Shown here piece by piece: positions 25,103 to 33,913 of a DNA stretch of 37,827 nucleotides; within the stretch, counting starts at the first letter, position 1, and each line of letters opens with the position of its first letter. A program made the translations under genes and the position numbers. The notes beneath the pieces are model-generated. The model saw only the letters and a list, made by a program, of their open reading frames with translations, was not told the DNA's origin and did no database searches. This DNA comes from Hyphomonadaceae bacterium (GTDB lineage: Bacteria; Pseudomonadota; Alphaproteobacteria; Caulobacterales; Hyphomonadaceae), in contig JALHLU010000018.1 of NCBI GenBank assembly GCA_022844345.1, forward strand, positions 1-37,827, read 5' to 3'.

Positions 25103-26326
25103 TCAGTCCAACCACATCTCATGGGAGTCGATCTGAAGTTTGAGGATCGCGAAGTGAGCTCGTGTGCGGGCTTCCTGTTCGAGCATGCGGGCGCTGAGGT
25201 AGCGACGTTCGGCAGTGAGTAAATCGATCAGGCTGGAGGCGCCAATGGCATAGCCATCGCGTAGGCGTTGTACAATGCGTGTGCTGTCGTCGAGACCCAA
25301 CTGCGCCGACTGCCAGGCTTCATACTCGGATGTGGCCTGGATGGCGTCGCCCTCTGCGATTTCGGCGATCTGGCGACGGACGCTGCTAGCCACCTGTCGC
25401 GCCGCTGACGCTGCGGCCTGCTGCTCATAGGCGATTGCTTGTCGCGCGCCGCCGCCGATCGGAATAGAGAAGGTAACCCCGACACCAGTTTCATCGCCAT
25501 CGCGTTCGCTGAAAACGCGCAGGCCTAGCTGTGGGTCTGGAGTTCGGTCTGCCCGCGCCTGGTCTGCGACGGCCCCCGCCCTTAGCGCGAGGTCCTCGAC
25601 ATAGCCAATCTCGTGGCTGTTCTCGATGACCGCCTGACGTAGCCTGTCGAGATCCTGAGGCAATTGAGGCGCTGAGATGGGACCGGGAGTATTGGGAAGA
25701 GGAAGGTCAGGAAACAAGGTCGTCAATCTCGCAAGTGTCCGCGCGACCTGCCCACGGCTCCGTGCAGCTGCTGTTCTTGCCTCGGCCAACGCGGCGCGCG
25801 CCATCTCGACATCGATGGCCGCTGCATCGTTGATCGAAAGGCGCTGCTCCACAGCGCCGAGTTCCCTCTCGAAGGTTGCCAGCTGCTCATCATGGATTGC
25901 GTCGATCTCACGAGCCGATAGCCATTCCAGCCAAGCGCCCATGAGCAGTAGGGCGGCCTGATGGCGTGCATCTTCAGCCGCGTTCTCCGCCGCAGACACG
26001 CCGTACTGGCCAATCCTGCTGTCGATGTCGGACTTCCCCGGAAGGCGGAAGCCCCTCGTCACACCAAGATCATACTCGCCAAAGTCTCCCATGCCGGAGA
26101 TGGAGCGCTGCTGATAGCTTCCCGACAACGTCCATTCGTAAGGCCCTTCCGCAAGCCGCCTGGCTTCACCGTGCGAACCGACAGCGCGCGCCTTTGCCGC
26201 CAGAACCTCCGGATGGCTTGAAAGAACTCGATCCGCAATCTCGGCGGGCGGCAGGAAGTCCTGAGCGATGGCTACCGGTGCGAGGCAGACCAGGCCGGTG
26301 ACTGAGCAAACCAGAAGGAACTTCAT
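25103..26326 (-). CDS. TolC-family outer-membrane efflux protein (CusC/CzcC-like)
   Basis: A 407-residue outer-membrane factor with a Sec signal (MKFLLVCSVTGLVCLAPVAIAQ) and two OEP repeats dominated by long Ala/Arg/Glu-rich coiled-coil helices. The conserved SHPEVLAAKAR start and VTFSIPIGGGARQ segment are visible. It should form the trimeric channel through which the HME-RND pump expels metal. It is the last gene of the efflux operon and its ATG overlaps the stop of the DUF3240 gene by 4 bases. At just over 400 residues it is on the short side, as is common for CzcC-type members. Confidence 0.9.
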   Translation of the reverse strand: MKFLLVCSVTGLVCLAPVAIAQDFLPPAEIADRVLSSHPEVLAAKARAVGSHGEARRLAEGPYEWTLSGSYQQRSISGMGDFGEYDLGVTRGFRLPGKSDIDSRIGQYGVSAAENAAEDARHQAALLLMGAWLEWLSAREIDAIHDEQLATFERELGAVEQRLSINDAAAIDVEMARAALAEARTAAARSRGQVARTLARLTTLFPDLPLPNTPGPISAPQLPQDLDRLRQAVIENSHEIGYVEDLALRAGAVADQARADRTPDPQLGLRVFSERDGDETGVGVTFSIPIGGGARQAIAYEQQAAASAARQVASSVRRQIAEIAEGDAIQATSEYEAWQSAQLGLDDSTRIVQRLRDGYAIGASSLIDLLTAERRYLSARMLEQEARTRAHFAILKLQIDSHEMWLD

Positions 26327-26634
26327 GTCAGGCGGCCTGCAGCAAGGACGGGTTCGATCCAGAAGGTGAGGTGGGGTATTGGAGCCTGTTCGCGCACCGT
26401 CTCGAGGACACGCTCAATTGTTTCGCGCGACATTATCGATGTCAGGATTGCACGGGTGACCTGCCCGCTGACGCGCTCACTGTGCGTGGCGTTCTCAAAT
26501 CCGAGGCCGTGCCCGGCGCCGCGCCACGTCGTGAAGCCGGGCAAGGGCGGGTCCATGGCCAGCATCAGAGCCAGCAAAGGGGGCTCAGATGCCGGCGGAT
26601 AGACCAACGTCAATCTGCAGAGATCAGTGACCAT
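26323..26634 (-). CDS. DUF3240 small protein of metal-efflux operon
   Basis: The 103-residue cytoplasmic protein has a short ferredoxin/PII-like pattern: CRLTLVYPPASEPPLLALML at the start, GFTTWRGAGHG in the middle, and HLTFWIEPVLAAGRL at the end. These are DUF3240 hallmarks; such proteins recur inside czc/cus-type operons and their role is unknown, possibly sensing or modulating the pump. It overlaps the RND pump gene by 25 bases at its start and the TolC-like gene by 4 bases at its end, so its synthesis is coupled to both. AAGG precedes the ATG by about 8 bases. Confidence 0.8.
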   Translation of the reverse strand: MVTDLCRLTLVYPPASEPPLLALMLAMDPPLPGFTTWRGAGHGLGFENATHSERVSGQVTRAILTSIMSRETIERVLETVREQAPIPHLTFWIEPVLAAGRLT

Positions 26635-29600
26635 GTTGCAGCCTTCTGACTGGTGCGCACCGAGCCGGGCGAGACGCCGTAGCGACGGAAGAGGACGGGA
26701 AGCAAGAGCAGGGTAAGGACAGTCGATGAAACCAGGCCGCCGATCACCACGATCGCGAGTGGCTTTTGAATCTCGGATCCGGGGCCATCGGCAAACAGCA
26801 GAGGAACAAGACCGAAGGCCGCGATGGCGGCTGTCATCAACACAGGCCGGAGCCTGCGTATCGAGCCCGTGCGGACGGCCTCGTCCACAGTATGGCCAGC
26901 CGCCAGCAACTGGTTGAAGTAGCTGACCAGTACCAGGCCATTCAGTACTGCGATGCCAAGCAGGGCAACAAAGCCGATGGATGCCGGGACCGAGAAGTAT
27001 TGCCCGGATACATAAAGCGCGAGGATGCCGCCGATGAGCGCTAGCGGAACGTTTGCGAAGATCAGGATCGACTGCCGTATCGATCTAAGGGTCACAAAAA
27101 GCACCACAAAGATCATCGCCAGCGCAACTGGAACGACAAGGCCAAGTCGCTCAGATGCGCGACGCTGGTTCTCGAACTCACCGCCCCATTCAAGCCGATA
27201 GCCTGGCGGCAGGACAACCTTGGTCGCGACTGCCGATTGCGCGTCTTCCACAAAGCCAACAAGATCCCGCCCATCGACAAATGCCTGCACGAGAGCAAAG
27301 CGCGATGCGTTCTCGCGTTCAATCTTCACTGCGCCCGGTTCGCGCCTGATTTCAGCGATGTCTCCGACGTGAATGGAGCCTCCGCCTGCAGCCATGGGAA
27401 CATCGGCAAATCTCTCTGGGGATTCCCGGAGTACGCTGTCCCCACGAACGACAATCGACGTGCGGCGACCCGGCTCGATCACCGTTCCTGCGTTGATGCC
27501 CTCCAGCATCGCGCGAAGCTCGTCTTCGGCCTCTGAGATGGTGAGCCCACTTGCGCCAATGGCCAACCGGTCCATGTTGAGCTGCATGAAGTCTGTTGTG
27601 TCGTTCGAAAGGGTGAAAACTTCCGCGGCGCCCGACACGGTCTGGATTGTCGTTTGAATCCGACCAGCCAGGTCGGCAAGGGTAGAAAGTTCAGGCCCGA
27701 AAATCTTGACCGCGAGGTCGCCCCGGGCGCCTGTCAGCATTTCCGAGGTCCGCATTTCGATGGGTTGGGTGAACGCGGGCTCAATGCCCGGAAGCGTTTC
27801 CATCGTCTTGCGCATCTCATCGACGATCCATGTTTTGTCGGGCTTTCTCCACTCGCTCTTGGGCTTGAGCACCACGAACATGTCAGACTCATTCAACCCC
27901 ATCGGATCGAGGCCGAGTTCGTCGGACCCAACGCGGCCGACGATGCTTTCAATCTCCGGGACATCAGCTAGCAGGGCCTTCTGAACTGCGAGATCCGCTT
28001 CCACGCTACGGTCAAGGTTTACCGATGGCAGCTTGGCGGTCTGCATGATGATCGAGCCTTCATCCATCGTTGGCATGAAGATCTTTCCGACCTGCGTGTA
28101 GGCAGCGGCGGCTGCAACCAGACCCAACGCCGCGACGGCGAACAGTCCAAACGGGCGCTTCAGGCTGAGGTTGAGTACGCGGGTGTATGCTGGCGTCAGG
28201 ATCCGCATGAGCAGCGGCTCCTTGTGTCTGGTCCTGGTGAGCATAAAGGAGGAAAGGACCGGCACCACGGTAAGGGACATCACCAGGGATCCTGCCAGCG
28301 CAAAAATTATGGTGAGTGCGACGGGCCGGAACAATTTTCCCTCAAGGCCTTCAAGTGCCAGCAGAGGCAGGAAGACGAGGCAAATGATGAGGATCCCGGA
28401 TGCAACCGGCGTCGCCACTTCGCTTGCAGAACGGAAGATCAGATGGACCCACGGGTTGCGCGCGCCTGCGGGTTCATGAGCCAGACGTTCAACGGTGTTC
28501 TCGACCACCACAACTGCAGCATCGACGATGAGGCCGATCGCAATCGCAAGGCCGCCCAGACTCATGAGGTTGGCGCTCATGCCCGTGAGCTGCATCATCA
28601 GAAACGTAAAGAGCGCTGCCATGGGGAGCATAAGCGCGACGACGATCGATGCCCGCAAGTTGCCGAGGAAGATGATCAGAAGGACAACCACGAGAACAAT
28701 AGCTTCGAGGAGGGCCTCCTCCACTGTCATGACCGCGTGCGATATGAGTTCGGAGCGATCATAGAACGGCTCTACGGTCACGCCCTCGGGTAGGGATGGC
28801 GCAAGTTCGTCCAAGCGTGCGCGGACATCTCTGACAATCGAATTGGCATCCGCTCCACGCAGTGACAGCACTATGCCCTGGACAGCTTCGCCTTCGCCAT
28901 CCTTGGTAACCGCCCCATAGCGCGTGAGTTCTCCGAAGCGTGTTTGTGCAACATCCTGCAAGAGAGTGACTGCGCCGCCATCGCGGCGAACCACAATGCT
29001 GCCGAGGTCGCTGAGCGTACGTATCGCGCCGACCGATCGGACGATCAGGGCTTCGTCGCCGACGTTGATCCGACCCGCGCCATCATTGCGATTCGCGCCC
29101 TCGATGGCAGCGGCGAGATCGGAGGTCGTGAGGCCAGCAGCCGCCAGTGCTGCCGTGTCCGGTTGGACTTCAAAGGTGCGGACTAGTCCGCCCAGCGTAT
29201 TCACGTCCGCGACACCCGGAAGTGTGCGCAGCGCGGGCCGTATTGTCCAGTCAAGCAGCGTACGCCGCTCTTCAGCCGAAAGATCACCGCCTTCAATTGT
29301 AAACATGAAGACGTCGGAAAGCGGCGTCGATATTGGCGCTAGCCCACCTGAGATGTTTGCCGGCATCGTGTCGGCAGCAGCCGCCAGTCGTTCGGAGACC
29401 TGCTGGCGCGCCCAGTAAATGTCCACGCTGTCTTCAAAATCAATCGTGATGTCCGCGATCGCATACTTCGCAACAGACCGAAGAACGCGTTGTTTGGGGA
29501 TGCCGAGCAGCTCCATCTCAAGCGGCGCTACGACGCGCTGCTCCACTTCTTCTGGCGTCATGCCAGGCGCCTTGAGGATCAACTTTACCTGGGTGGTCGA

Positions 29601-29726
29601 GATGTCCGGGAAAGCGTCGATCGGAAGACGCAGTGTCGCGAAAATTCCGGATGCGATGAGAGCCAGTGCTACCCCGAGAACAAATATGCGCTGCGTAAGG
29701 GCAGCTCTTACCAGCGCGGACAGCAT
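26610..29726 (-). CDS. Heavy-metal efflux RND pump (CusA/CzcA family)
   Basis: A full-length 1038-residue HME-RND proton-driven pump with twelve predicted membrane helices and two large periplasmic loops. The opening PIDAFPDISTTQV and the TM4 relay motif GGLAIAIGLIVDAAVVVVEN are diagnostic. The TM4 sequence resembles CusA/SilA-type monovalent pumps more than the DFG type of CzcA, while the periplasmic IEMRTSEMLTGARGDLAVKIFG-like region recalls CzcA, so Cu/Ag versus Zn/Co/Cd is not decided. The multicopper oxidase and copper-type receptor nearby favour copper. Its ATG overlaps the stop of the membrane-fusion gene by one base (TAATG). Confidence 0.93.
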   Translation of the reverse strand: MLSALVRAALTQRIFVLGVALALIASGIFATLRLPIDAFPDISTTQVKLILKAPGMTPEEVEQRVVAPLEMELLGIPKQRVLRSVAKYAIADITIDFEDSVDIYWARQQVSERLAAAADTMPANISGGLAPISTPLSDVFMFTIEGGDLSAEERRTLLDWTIRPALRTLPGVADVNTLGGLVRTFEVQPDTAALAAAGLTTSDLAAAIEGANRNDGAGRINVGDEALIVRSVGAIRTLSDLGSIVVRRDGGAVTLLQDVAQTRFGELTRYGAVTKDGEGEAVQGIVLSLRGADANSIVRDVRARLDELAPSLPEGVTVEPFYDRSELISHAVMTVEEALLEAIVLVVVLLIIFLGNLRASIVVALMLPMAALFTFLMMQLTGMSANLMSLGGLAIAIGLIVDAAVVVVENTVERLAHEPAGARNPWVHLIFRSASEVATPVASGILIICLVFLPLLALEGLEGKLFRPVALTIIFALAGSLVMSLTVVPVLSSFMLTRTRHKEPLLMRILTPAYTRVLNLSLKRPFGLFAVAALGLVAAAAAYTQVGKIFMPTMDEGSIIMQTAKLPSVNLDRSVEADLAVQKALLADVPEIESIVGRVGSDELGLDPMGLNESDMFVVLKPKSEWRKPDKTWIVDEMRKTMETLPGIEPAFTQPIEMRTSEMLTGARGDLAVKIFGPELSTLADLAGRIQTTIQTVSGAAEVFTLSNDTTDFMQLNMDRLAIGASGLTISEAEDELRAMLEGINAGTVIEPGRRTSIVVRGDSVLRESPERFADVPMAAGGGSIHVGDIAEIRREPGAVKIERENASRFALVQAFVDGRDLVGFVEDAQSAVATKVVLPPGYRLEWGGEFENQRRASERLGLVVPVALAMIFVVLFVTLRSIRQSILIFANVPLALIGGILALYVSGQYFSVPASIGFVALLGIAVLNGLVLVSYFNQLLAAGHTVDEAVRTGSIRRLRPVLMTAAIAAFGLVPLLFADGPGSEIQKPLAIVVIGGLVSSTVLTLLLLPVLFRRYGVSPGSVRTSQKAATWSLISAD

Positions 29727-30790
29727 TACTGGATTTCCTGCATGGCGAGGGATTTGAGCTCGGTCAGGCCGGTCGTGGCGACAGCTTCGCCATGTCGGAG
29801 GCCGCCGCTGATTGTGGCGGCCTCCGCCGTCTTACCGACGACGTTGACGGGAGTGGGGGAAAAACCGTCTGTGGTGCGTCGGAAGACATGATCAACTCCT
29901 GCAAGCTGAACGACCGCGCGTGCAGGGGTCTGAACCAAATCGCCAGCCTCTGCCGGCCTGGACAGCTTTGCGCGAAGGAGTTGGCCATCGAAGGCGACGA
30001 ATCCGTCGGGCAGGGCGGCAGTCGCAGAAGCTGACCGGGTTGTTGGGTCGATGATGTCGGTCACGGAAAGGATCGCAGCGGAAATTCCCCCCGGGAGCGT
30101 CACGATGTCTCCAGGCGCGATTTGCCCTAGCATGCGGATAGGAATCTGGAACTCGACCCAGAGCGAGTTCGAGGTAGTCAAGGATGCCAGAGGAGACATG
30201 CCTTCGATGCTGTCACCGACGTGCGCCGCCAGATTGCTCAGCCGCCCGCCGGCGGGCGCGCGCACGACATAAGAGCCAGACTGCCCGTCGGCGCTCGACC
30301 CGGCGCCACCCAATGATTGTCTTTCTCTGACCTGTGCATTCGCACTTCTGACGCGCACCTCGGCATTTTCGAGTGAGGACTTTGGCGCCAGCCCCAACTC
30401 CACAAGCTGCTTCTGTCTTGCAAGTGCAGTCGCCGCGGCGCTCGCTTCTGCTTTGGCCTGCTCCAGAAGAGAAACAGTTGAAGCAAAGTCGCGGCTTGCA
30501 ATCGTCGCGATCGGAGCGCCAGCCTTGATATTTGCCCCGGGCAGAACGTGGATCTTGGTGATAGTCCCGGCAAATGGTGCAACGACTGTCGCCGTGTCAT
30601 CTGGCGCGCGCATAACCCGCCCGACGAGTTCGAAGAGCGCTACGGAATTCGCCTTTTCGACCGTCTGGACCGTGATCCCGAGCCGTTCCACCTGCTGCGC
30701 GGAAAGGGTGATTGCCGAGAAATCCTGCGCATATGCGGTACCCGACGACAGAACAATGGCCGCCAGCGCCGTGATCAGCTTGATGCGCAT
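29726..30790 (-). CDS. RND periplasmic adaptor (CusB/CzcB-like membrane-fusion protein)
   Basis: The 354-residue periplasmic protein has a Sec signal (MRIKLITALAAIVLSSGTAYAQ), a lipoyl domain (VVAPFAGTITKIHVLPG and YVVRAPAGGRLSNLAAHVGD halves), a short coiled-coil hairpin between them (about residues 108-160), a beta-barrel and a membrane-proximal domain ending ISGGLRHGEAVATTGLTELKSL. It joins the RND pump to the TolC-type channel. No N-terminal Met-rich or YHS-type metal site is seen. It is the first gene of the efflux operon, divergent from the two-component genes; the shared 156-base spacer holds a strong inverted repeat. Confidence 0.9.
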   Translation of the reverse strand: MRIKLITALAAIVLSSGTAYAQDFSAITLSAQQVERLGITVQTVEKANSVALFELVGRVMRAPDDTATVVAPFAGTITKIHVLPGANIKAGAPIATIASRDFASTVSLLEQAKAEASAAATALARQKQLVELGLAPKSSLENAEVRVRSANAQVRERQSLGGAGSSADGQSGSYVVRAPAGGRLSNLAAHVGDSIEGMSPLASLTTSNSLWVEFQIPIRMLGQIAPGDIVTLPGGISAAILSVTDIIDPTTRSASATAALPDGFVAFDGQLLRAKLSRPAEAGDLVQTPARAVVQLAGVDHVFRRTTDGFSPTPVNVVGKTAEAATISGGLRHGEAVATTGLTELKSLAMQEIQ

Positions 30791-30858
30791 GCGCCGTCTC
30801 CTACCACCATTGAATGCCGCTGGCTTAAACGTGCGGCCTGACGCCTACTTGAACTGAT

Positions 30859-30900
30859 CCTGAAACGAAGCTGACAATCCCAATTCAGCTTCGCTTCAGG
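30859..30900. promoter_or_regulatory. 16-bp inverted repeat in divergent efflux/two-component promoter
   Basis: Arms CCTGAAACGAAGCTGA (30859-30874) and TCAGCTTCGCTTCAGG (30885-30900) match at 15 of 16 positions, separated by 10 bases, so arm centres are 26 bases apart. The position, midway between the adaptor gene (start 30790, minus) and the response-regulator gene (start 30947, plus), suggests an operator for the adjacent OmpR-type regulator, possibly controlling both directions. Confidence 0.6.
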
Positions 30901-30946
30901 CGGGGGGCGTAGATGCCTCGGCCGAGGACAGGCGCTGGAGTCTCGA

Positions 30947-31600
30947 TTGCATATCCTGCTGGTTGAAGACGACGACGAGTTGGCCTCCCGCCTGGCGCGT
31001 GGATTGGGGCAGGCGGGCTTTGTCATCGAACGCGCATCTGACGGTCACGATGGACTTGAACTCGCGCTGCAGCCGCAAATGGATGTGATTGTCCTAGACC
31101 TCGGCTTGCCGGGAAAATCGGGCCTGGAGGTGCTCCGCGAAATCCGCAGTCGCGGCATCACCACGCCCGTGCTTGTGCTGACGGCACGGGGCACCTGGGC
31201 CGACAAGGTCGGGGGCCTCAACGACGGCGCAGATGATTATCTCACCAAGCCGTTTCACCTCCCTGAGCTCATCGCAAGACTGAATGCACTGCGGCGCCGT
31301 ACGGGTGGCCACGCATCGAGCGCACTTCTCTTTGAGGACCTGTCGCTGAATATTGCTTCCGGCGAGGTCACACGCGACGGCGTCCCCCTCGACCTGACGG
31401 CTCTTGAGCTTCGCATGCTGAAGTACTTCATGCACCGCGTCCGCCACGTGGTTTCGCAGAACGATCTTGTCGAGCATCTATACAGCGTCGACGACATGCG
31501 CGAGTCCAACACTATCGAAGTCTACATCAGCCGTCTGAGGCGCAAGATCGGACCGGACAAGATCAAGACAATCCGCGGTCTTGGATACAGGTTTGGATAG
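30947..31600 (+). CDS. OmpR-family response regulator
   Basis: The 217-residue regulator has a receiver domain with acidic pocket EDDDE (residues 7-11), phospho-acceptor D51 in VLDLGLPG, T79 and K101 in YLTKPF, then a C-terminal winged helix (ALELRMLKYFMHRVRHVVSQNDL, IEVYISRLRRKIG). Start is TTG at 30947: it has GGAG 6 bases upstream and gives the canonical HILLVEDD opening, with no in-frame ATG upstream. It is followed after 2 bases by its sensor kinase. Placed divergently from the efflux operon, it probably activates metal-efflux genes via the inverted repeat at 30859-30900. Confidence 0.93.
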   Translation: MHILLVEDDDELASRLARGLGQAGFVIERASDGHDGLELALQPQMDVIVLDLGLPGKSGLEVLREIRSRGITTPVLVLTARGTWADKVGGLNDGADDYLTKPFHLPELIARLNALRRRTGGHASSALLFEDLSLNIASGEVTRDGVPLDLTALELRMLKYFMHRVRHVVSQNDLVEHLYSVDDMRESNTIEVYISRLRRKIGPDKIKTIRGLGYRFG

Positions 31601-31602
31601 TC

Positions 31603-32958
31603 ATGCAGTTTCCGAACTCACTCCGCTTTCGTCTCGCGCTGGCGGCGGGCCTCTGGGCCGCCATTGCCATGGTTGCTGGTTTCTTCGTCCTCTCGTCGAT
31701 CTTTCGTGCGCATGTGACCGAGCAGTTCTATGAAGAACTTCGCGTCCATGTCGAGGAGCTGGAGCGCCTCAACAGTCTGGAGGAGGGGGCCACTAGAACG
31801 CTACAGGCAAGGTTCAGCGATCCGCGTTACGATCTGCCGCTTTCTGGATACTACTGGGAGGTCCGCAGTGCCCAGGGCGGGGGAACGTCCAGCGCTTCTC
31901 TCGTCGGGCGGAGCGTCGGCGAGATTCCCGAGGATGACCGGCAGCTGGGTGACCTGCATTCCCATCGTATCGCAGGGCCAACCGGTTCGCTCCTGCTGGT
32001 AGAGCTTGCGGTTCCCTCGTTCACAGGCGAGCTGACCTACATCGTCGGCACTGACGAGAGGCATCTGGAACGGGCCGTCGGCGAGTTTGACCGTGTCCTT
32101 ATCGTCAGCCTTGCTGGTCTTGGCGGCGTCCTCGTTGCTTCGGTTCTCGGCTTTGTGGCGTTCGGACTGGCCCCGTTCAATGCACTCGCCCGAGCTATGC
32201 GACGCGTCCGGTCCGGCGACGTCTTGAGTGTGGAGGGGCGTTATCCCTCGGAAGTGCAGCCCCTGGTCAACGAACTCAACTCCATGATTGTCGGGCAGCA
32301 GGAATCCCTGCAGCGCGCCCGCGCCCATGCAGGAAACCTTGCTCATGGCCTCAAGGGGCCACTGGCGATCATCGCCGATGAAGCCTTCCAGCTGGAGGAG
32401 AGGGGCCAGGCTGCAACGAGCGAGGTCATTGCAGAGCAGTGTCGCGCCATGCAGTTGCACATCGACCACCACATCGCGCGCACGCGGGCGCAAGCGATGG
32501 CTCGAACGCCAGGCACACGCTCTGACGTCGGAAAGACTGTCGCTGGCGTTGTAACCGCGCTGTCGCGTCTGCACGCTGCCAGCGGAGCAACCCTCGACTG
32601 CAATGTGCAGCCGGGCCTCTACTGCGCGCTAGATGGTCAGGATCTCAACGAGCTTCTGGCCAACCTCGTCGACAACGCTTTCAAGTTTGCAACATCGAAG
32701 GTCGTCATTCGCGCGAGCAAGGCCGACGATGCTGCAGTTAACATAACAATTGAAGACGACGGCCCGGGCCTGCCGCCCGAGGCGCACGAGGTCGTCTTTT
32801 CGCCGGGCGCCAGGCTCGACGAAAGCAAGTCCGGGACAGGGCTCGGCCTAGCCATCGTGCGCGACCTTGTCGAATTGTACCGAGGCAGGATTGTTCTAAG
32901 TCAGTCGCATTTTGGCGGTTTGCAGGTACAACTCTCGCTGCCGGCGCCAGCGGCTTGA
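31603..32958 (+). CDS. Sensor histidine kinase
   Basis: A 451-residue inner-membrane kinase with two membrane helices (about residues 8-30 and 164-188) around a periplasmic sensor loop of about 130 residues. The HAMP-like linker is followed by the phospho-acceptor region NLAHGLKGPLAIIADEA; the H-box has GLKGP rather than the common ELRTP, closer to the PhoQ type. The ATP-binding domain shows N-box NLVDNAFKF, G1 EDDGPGLP and G2 GTGLGLAIV. No Met- or His-rich metal site stands out in the sensor loop, so the signal is not identified. It is cotranscribed with the response regulator. Confidence 0.92.
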   Translation: MQFPNSLRFRLALAAGLWAAIAMVAGFFVLSSIFRAHVTEQFYEELRVHVEELERLNSLEEGATRTLQARFSDPRYDLPLSGYYWEVRSAQGGGTSSASLVGRSVGEIPEDDRQLGDLHSHRIAGPTGSLLLVELAVPSFTGELTYIVGTDERHLERAVGEFDRVLIVSLAGLGGVLVASVLGFVAFGLAPFNALARAMRRVRSGDVLSVEGRYPSEVQPLVNELNSMIVGQQESLQRARAHAGNLAHGLKGPLAIIADEAFQLEERGQAATSEVIAEQCRAMQLHIDHHIARTRAQAMARTPGTRSDVGKTVAGVVTALSRLHAASGATLDCNVQPGLYCALDGQDLNELLANLVDNAFKFATSKVVIRASKADDAAVNITIEDDGPGLPPEAHEVVFSPGARLDESKSGTGLGLAIVRDLVELYRGRIVLSQSHFGGLQVQLSLPAPAA

Positions 32959-33086
32959 TTTCCCGGGAGGGAGGTTTTCGTCCACGCGAGTCTGGGTACT
33001 AATGTTTCTGCGCTTGTTTGATGCGAATTCTCCGAGACCTCGGCACAACGGCGGGCTGAAGTCTTCCTCGCAATCGCTGTTCAGTT

Positions 33087-33897
33087 GGTGGTGTCAGACC
33101 AACGCTAACCAGTCTCCAGGTCGGCCGTGTTCATAGGCCTTCGGGAGACCCCAATGACGCGAATCTCGTACAAACGGCGCCGCTTCCCCCGGCCGTAATT
33201 CAGCACGCGGTGTGGCTGTGCTTTCGTTTCACGCTCAGCTTCCGCGATGCCGAAGAAATGCTCGCGCTGCGGGGCATCGATGTGAGTTACGAGACGATCC
33301 GCGCCTGGACATTGAAGTTCGGGCCAAAGATCGCAGCCGACCTGCGTCGGCGGAAGCTGGCGCCGTCACCACGCTGGCACCTCGATGAGATGGTCTGCAG
33401 GATCGGCGGCGAACGTGTGTTCCTGTGGCGCGCTGTCGATGATGAAGGCGAGGTGCTTGATCTCGTCGTTCAGAATCGGCGCGACACGCGAGCAGCACTG
33501 AAACTGTTGAAGCAGTTGCTTTGCAGCTGATCGTTCGAGCCGGCGAGGATCGTCACCGAAGGGCTCGCATCATGTGGCTCGGCGCTGCGGGCGTTCCGTA
33601 GGGAAGGGGTTCACTTGCCAGATTGTCAGCGCGAGAACATCCGCGTTGAGAATCTATGTCCGCCGATCTGACGGCACGAGCGAAAGATGCTTGGGTTCAA
33701 TTCCCGAGATTCAGAGCAGCGATTTCTGAAGATGCATGCTGCGATCCACAACGCGTTCGATTTGCGGCGCCACATGATCAGCCGACCGACGTTACGCATC
33801 TTTCGGGGACAGGCGGACTCCGTTTGGGCGAAGCCGGTCGTTTGAGCGGAATCCCTTGTCCTGCAGGAGATTCTGCGTTTCGGACTTAAGGCAGCAG
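33087..33897 (+). mobile_element. IS6-family element, decayed copy in direct orientation
   Basis: The left end reads GG-TGG-TGTCAGACCAACGCTAACC and the next 60 bases nearly equal the leader of the intact copy at 18.5 kb. The right end has lost the CTGACAG motif and fades into GACTTAAGGCAGCAG just before the aminopeptidase stop at 33914. Orientation matches the intact copy, giving direct repeats about 14.6 kb apart around the metal module. Confidence 0.75.
33154..33845 (+). pseudogene. IS6-family transposase, frameshifted and with premature stop
   Basis: The gene aligns end to end with the intact transposase at 18585-19277. Near 33190 one base is missing within a C-run (CTTCCCCCGG versus CTTCCCGCCGG), shifting the frame after the first dozen codons. 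Further on, TGA at 33528-33530 replaces a sense codon after LLCS. The 3' third, including the catalytic glutamate region, has many substitutions and at least one more indel. The part from about 33240 to 33520 is almost identical to the intact copy, so decay is uneven along the gene, suggesting either recent divergence plus recombination or gene conversion. Confidence 0.85.
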
Positions 33898-33913
33898 CTA
33901 CCGCTGCACCTGC

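Noticed and set aside
24700-25115. Two overlapping minus-strand open frames in the intergenic gap
   Set aside because: They overlap each other, lack good ribosome-binding sites and show no domain pattern.
28224-28793. Plus-strand open frame rich in D, H and K inside the RND pump gene
   Set aside because: It is fully antisense to the pump gene and its composition is that of a complementary-strand artefact.
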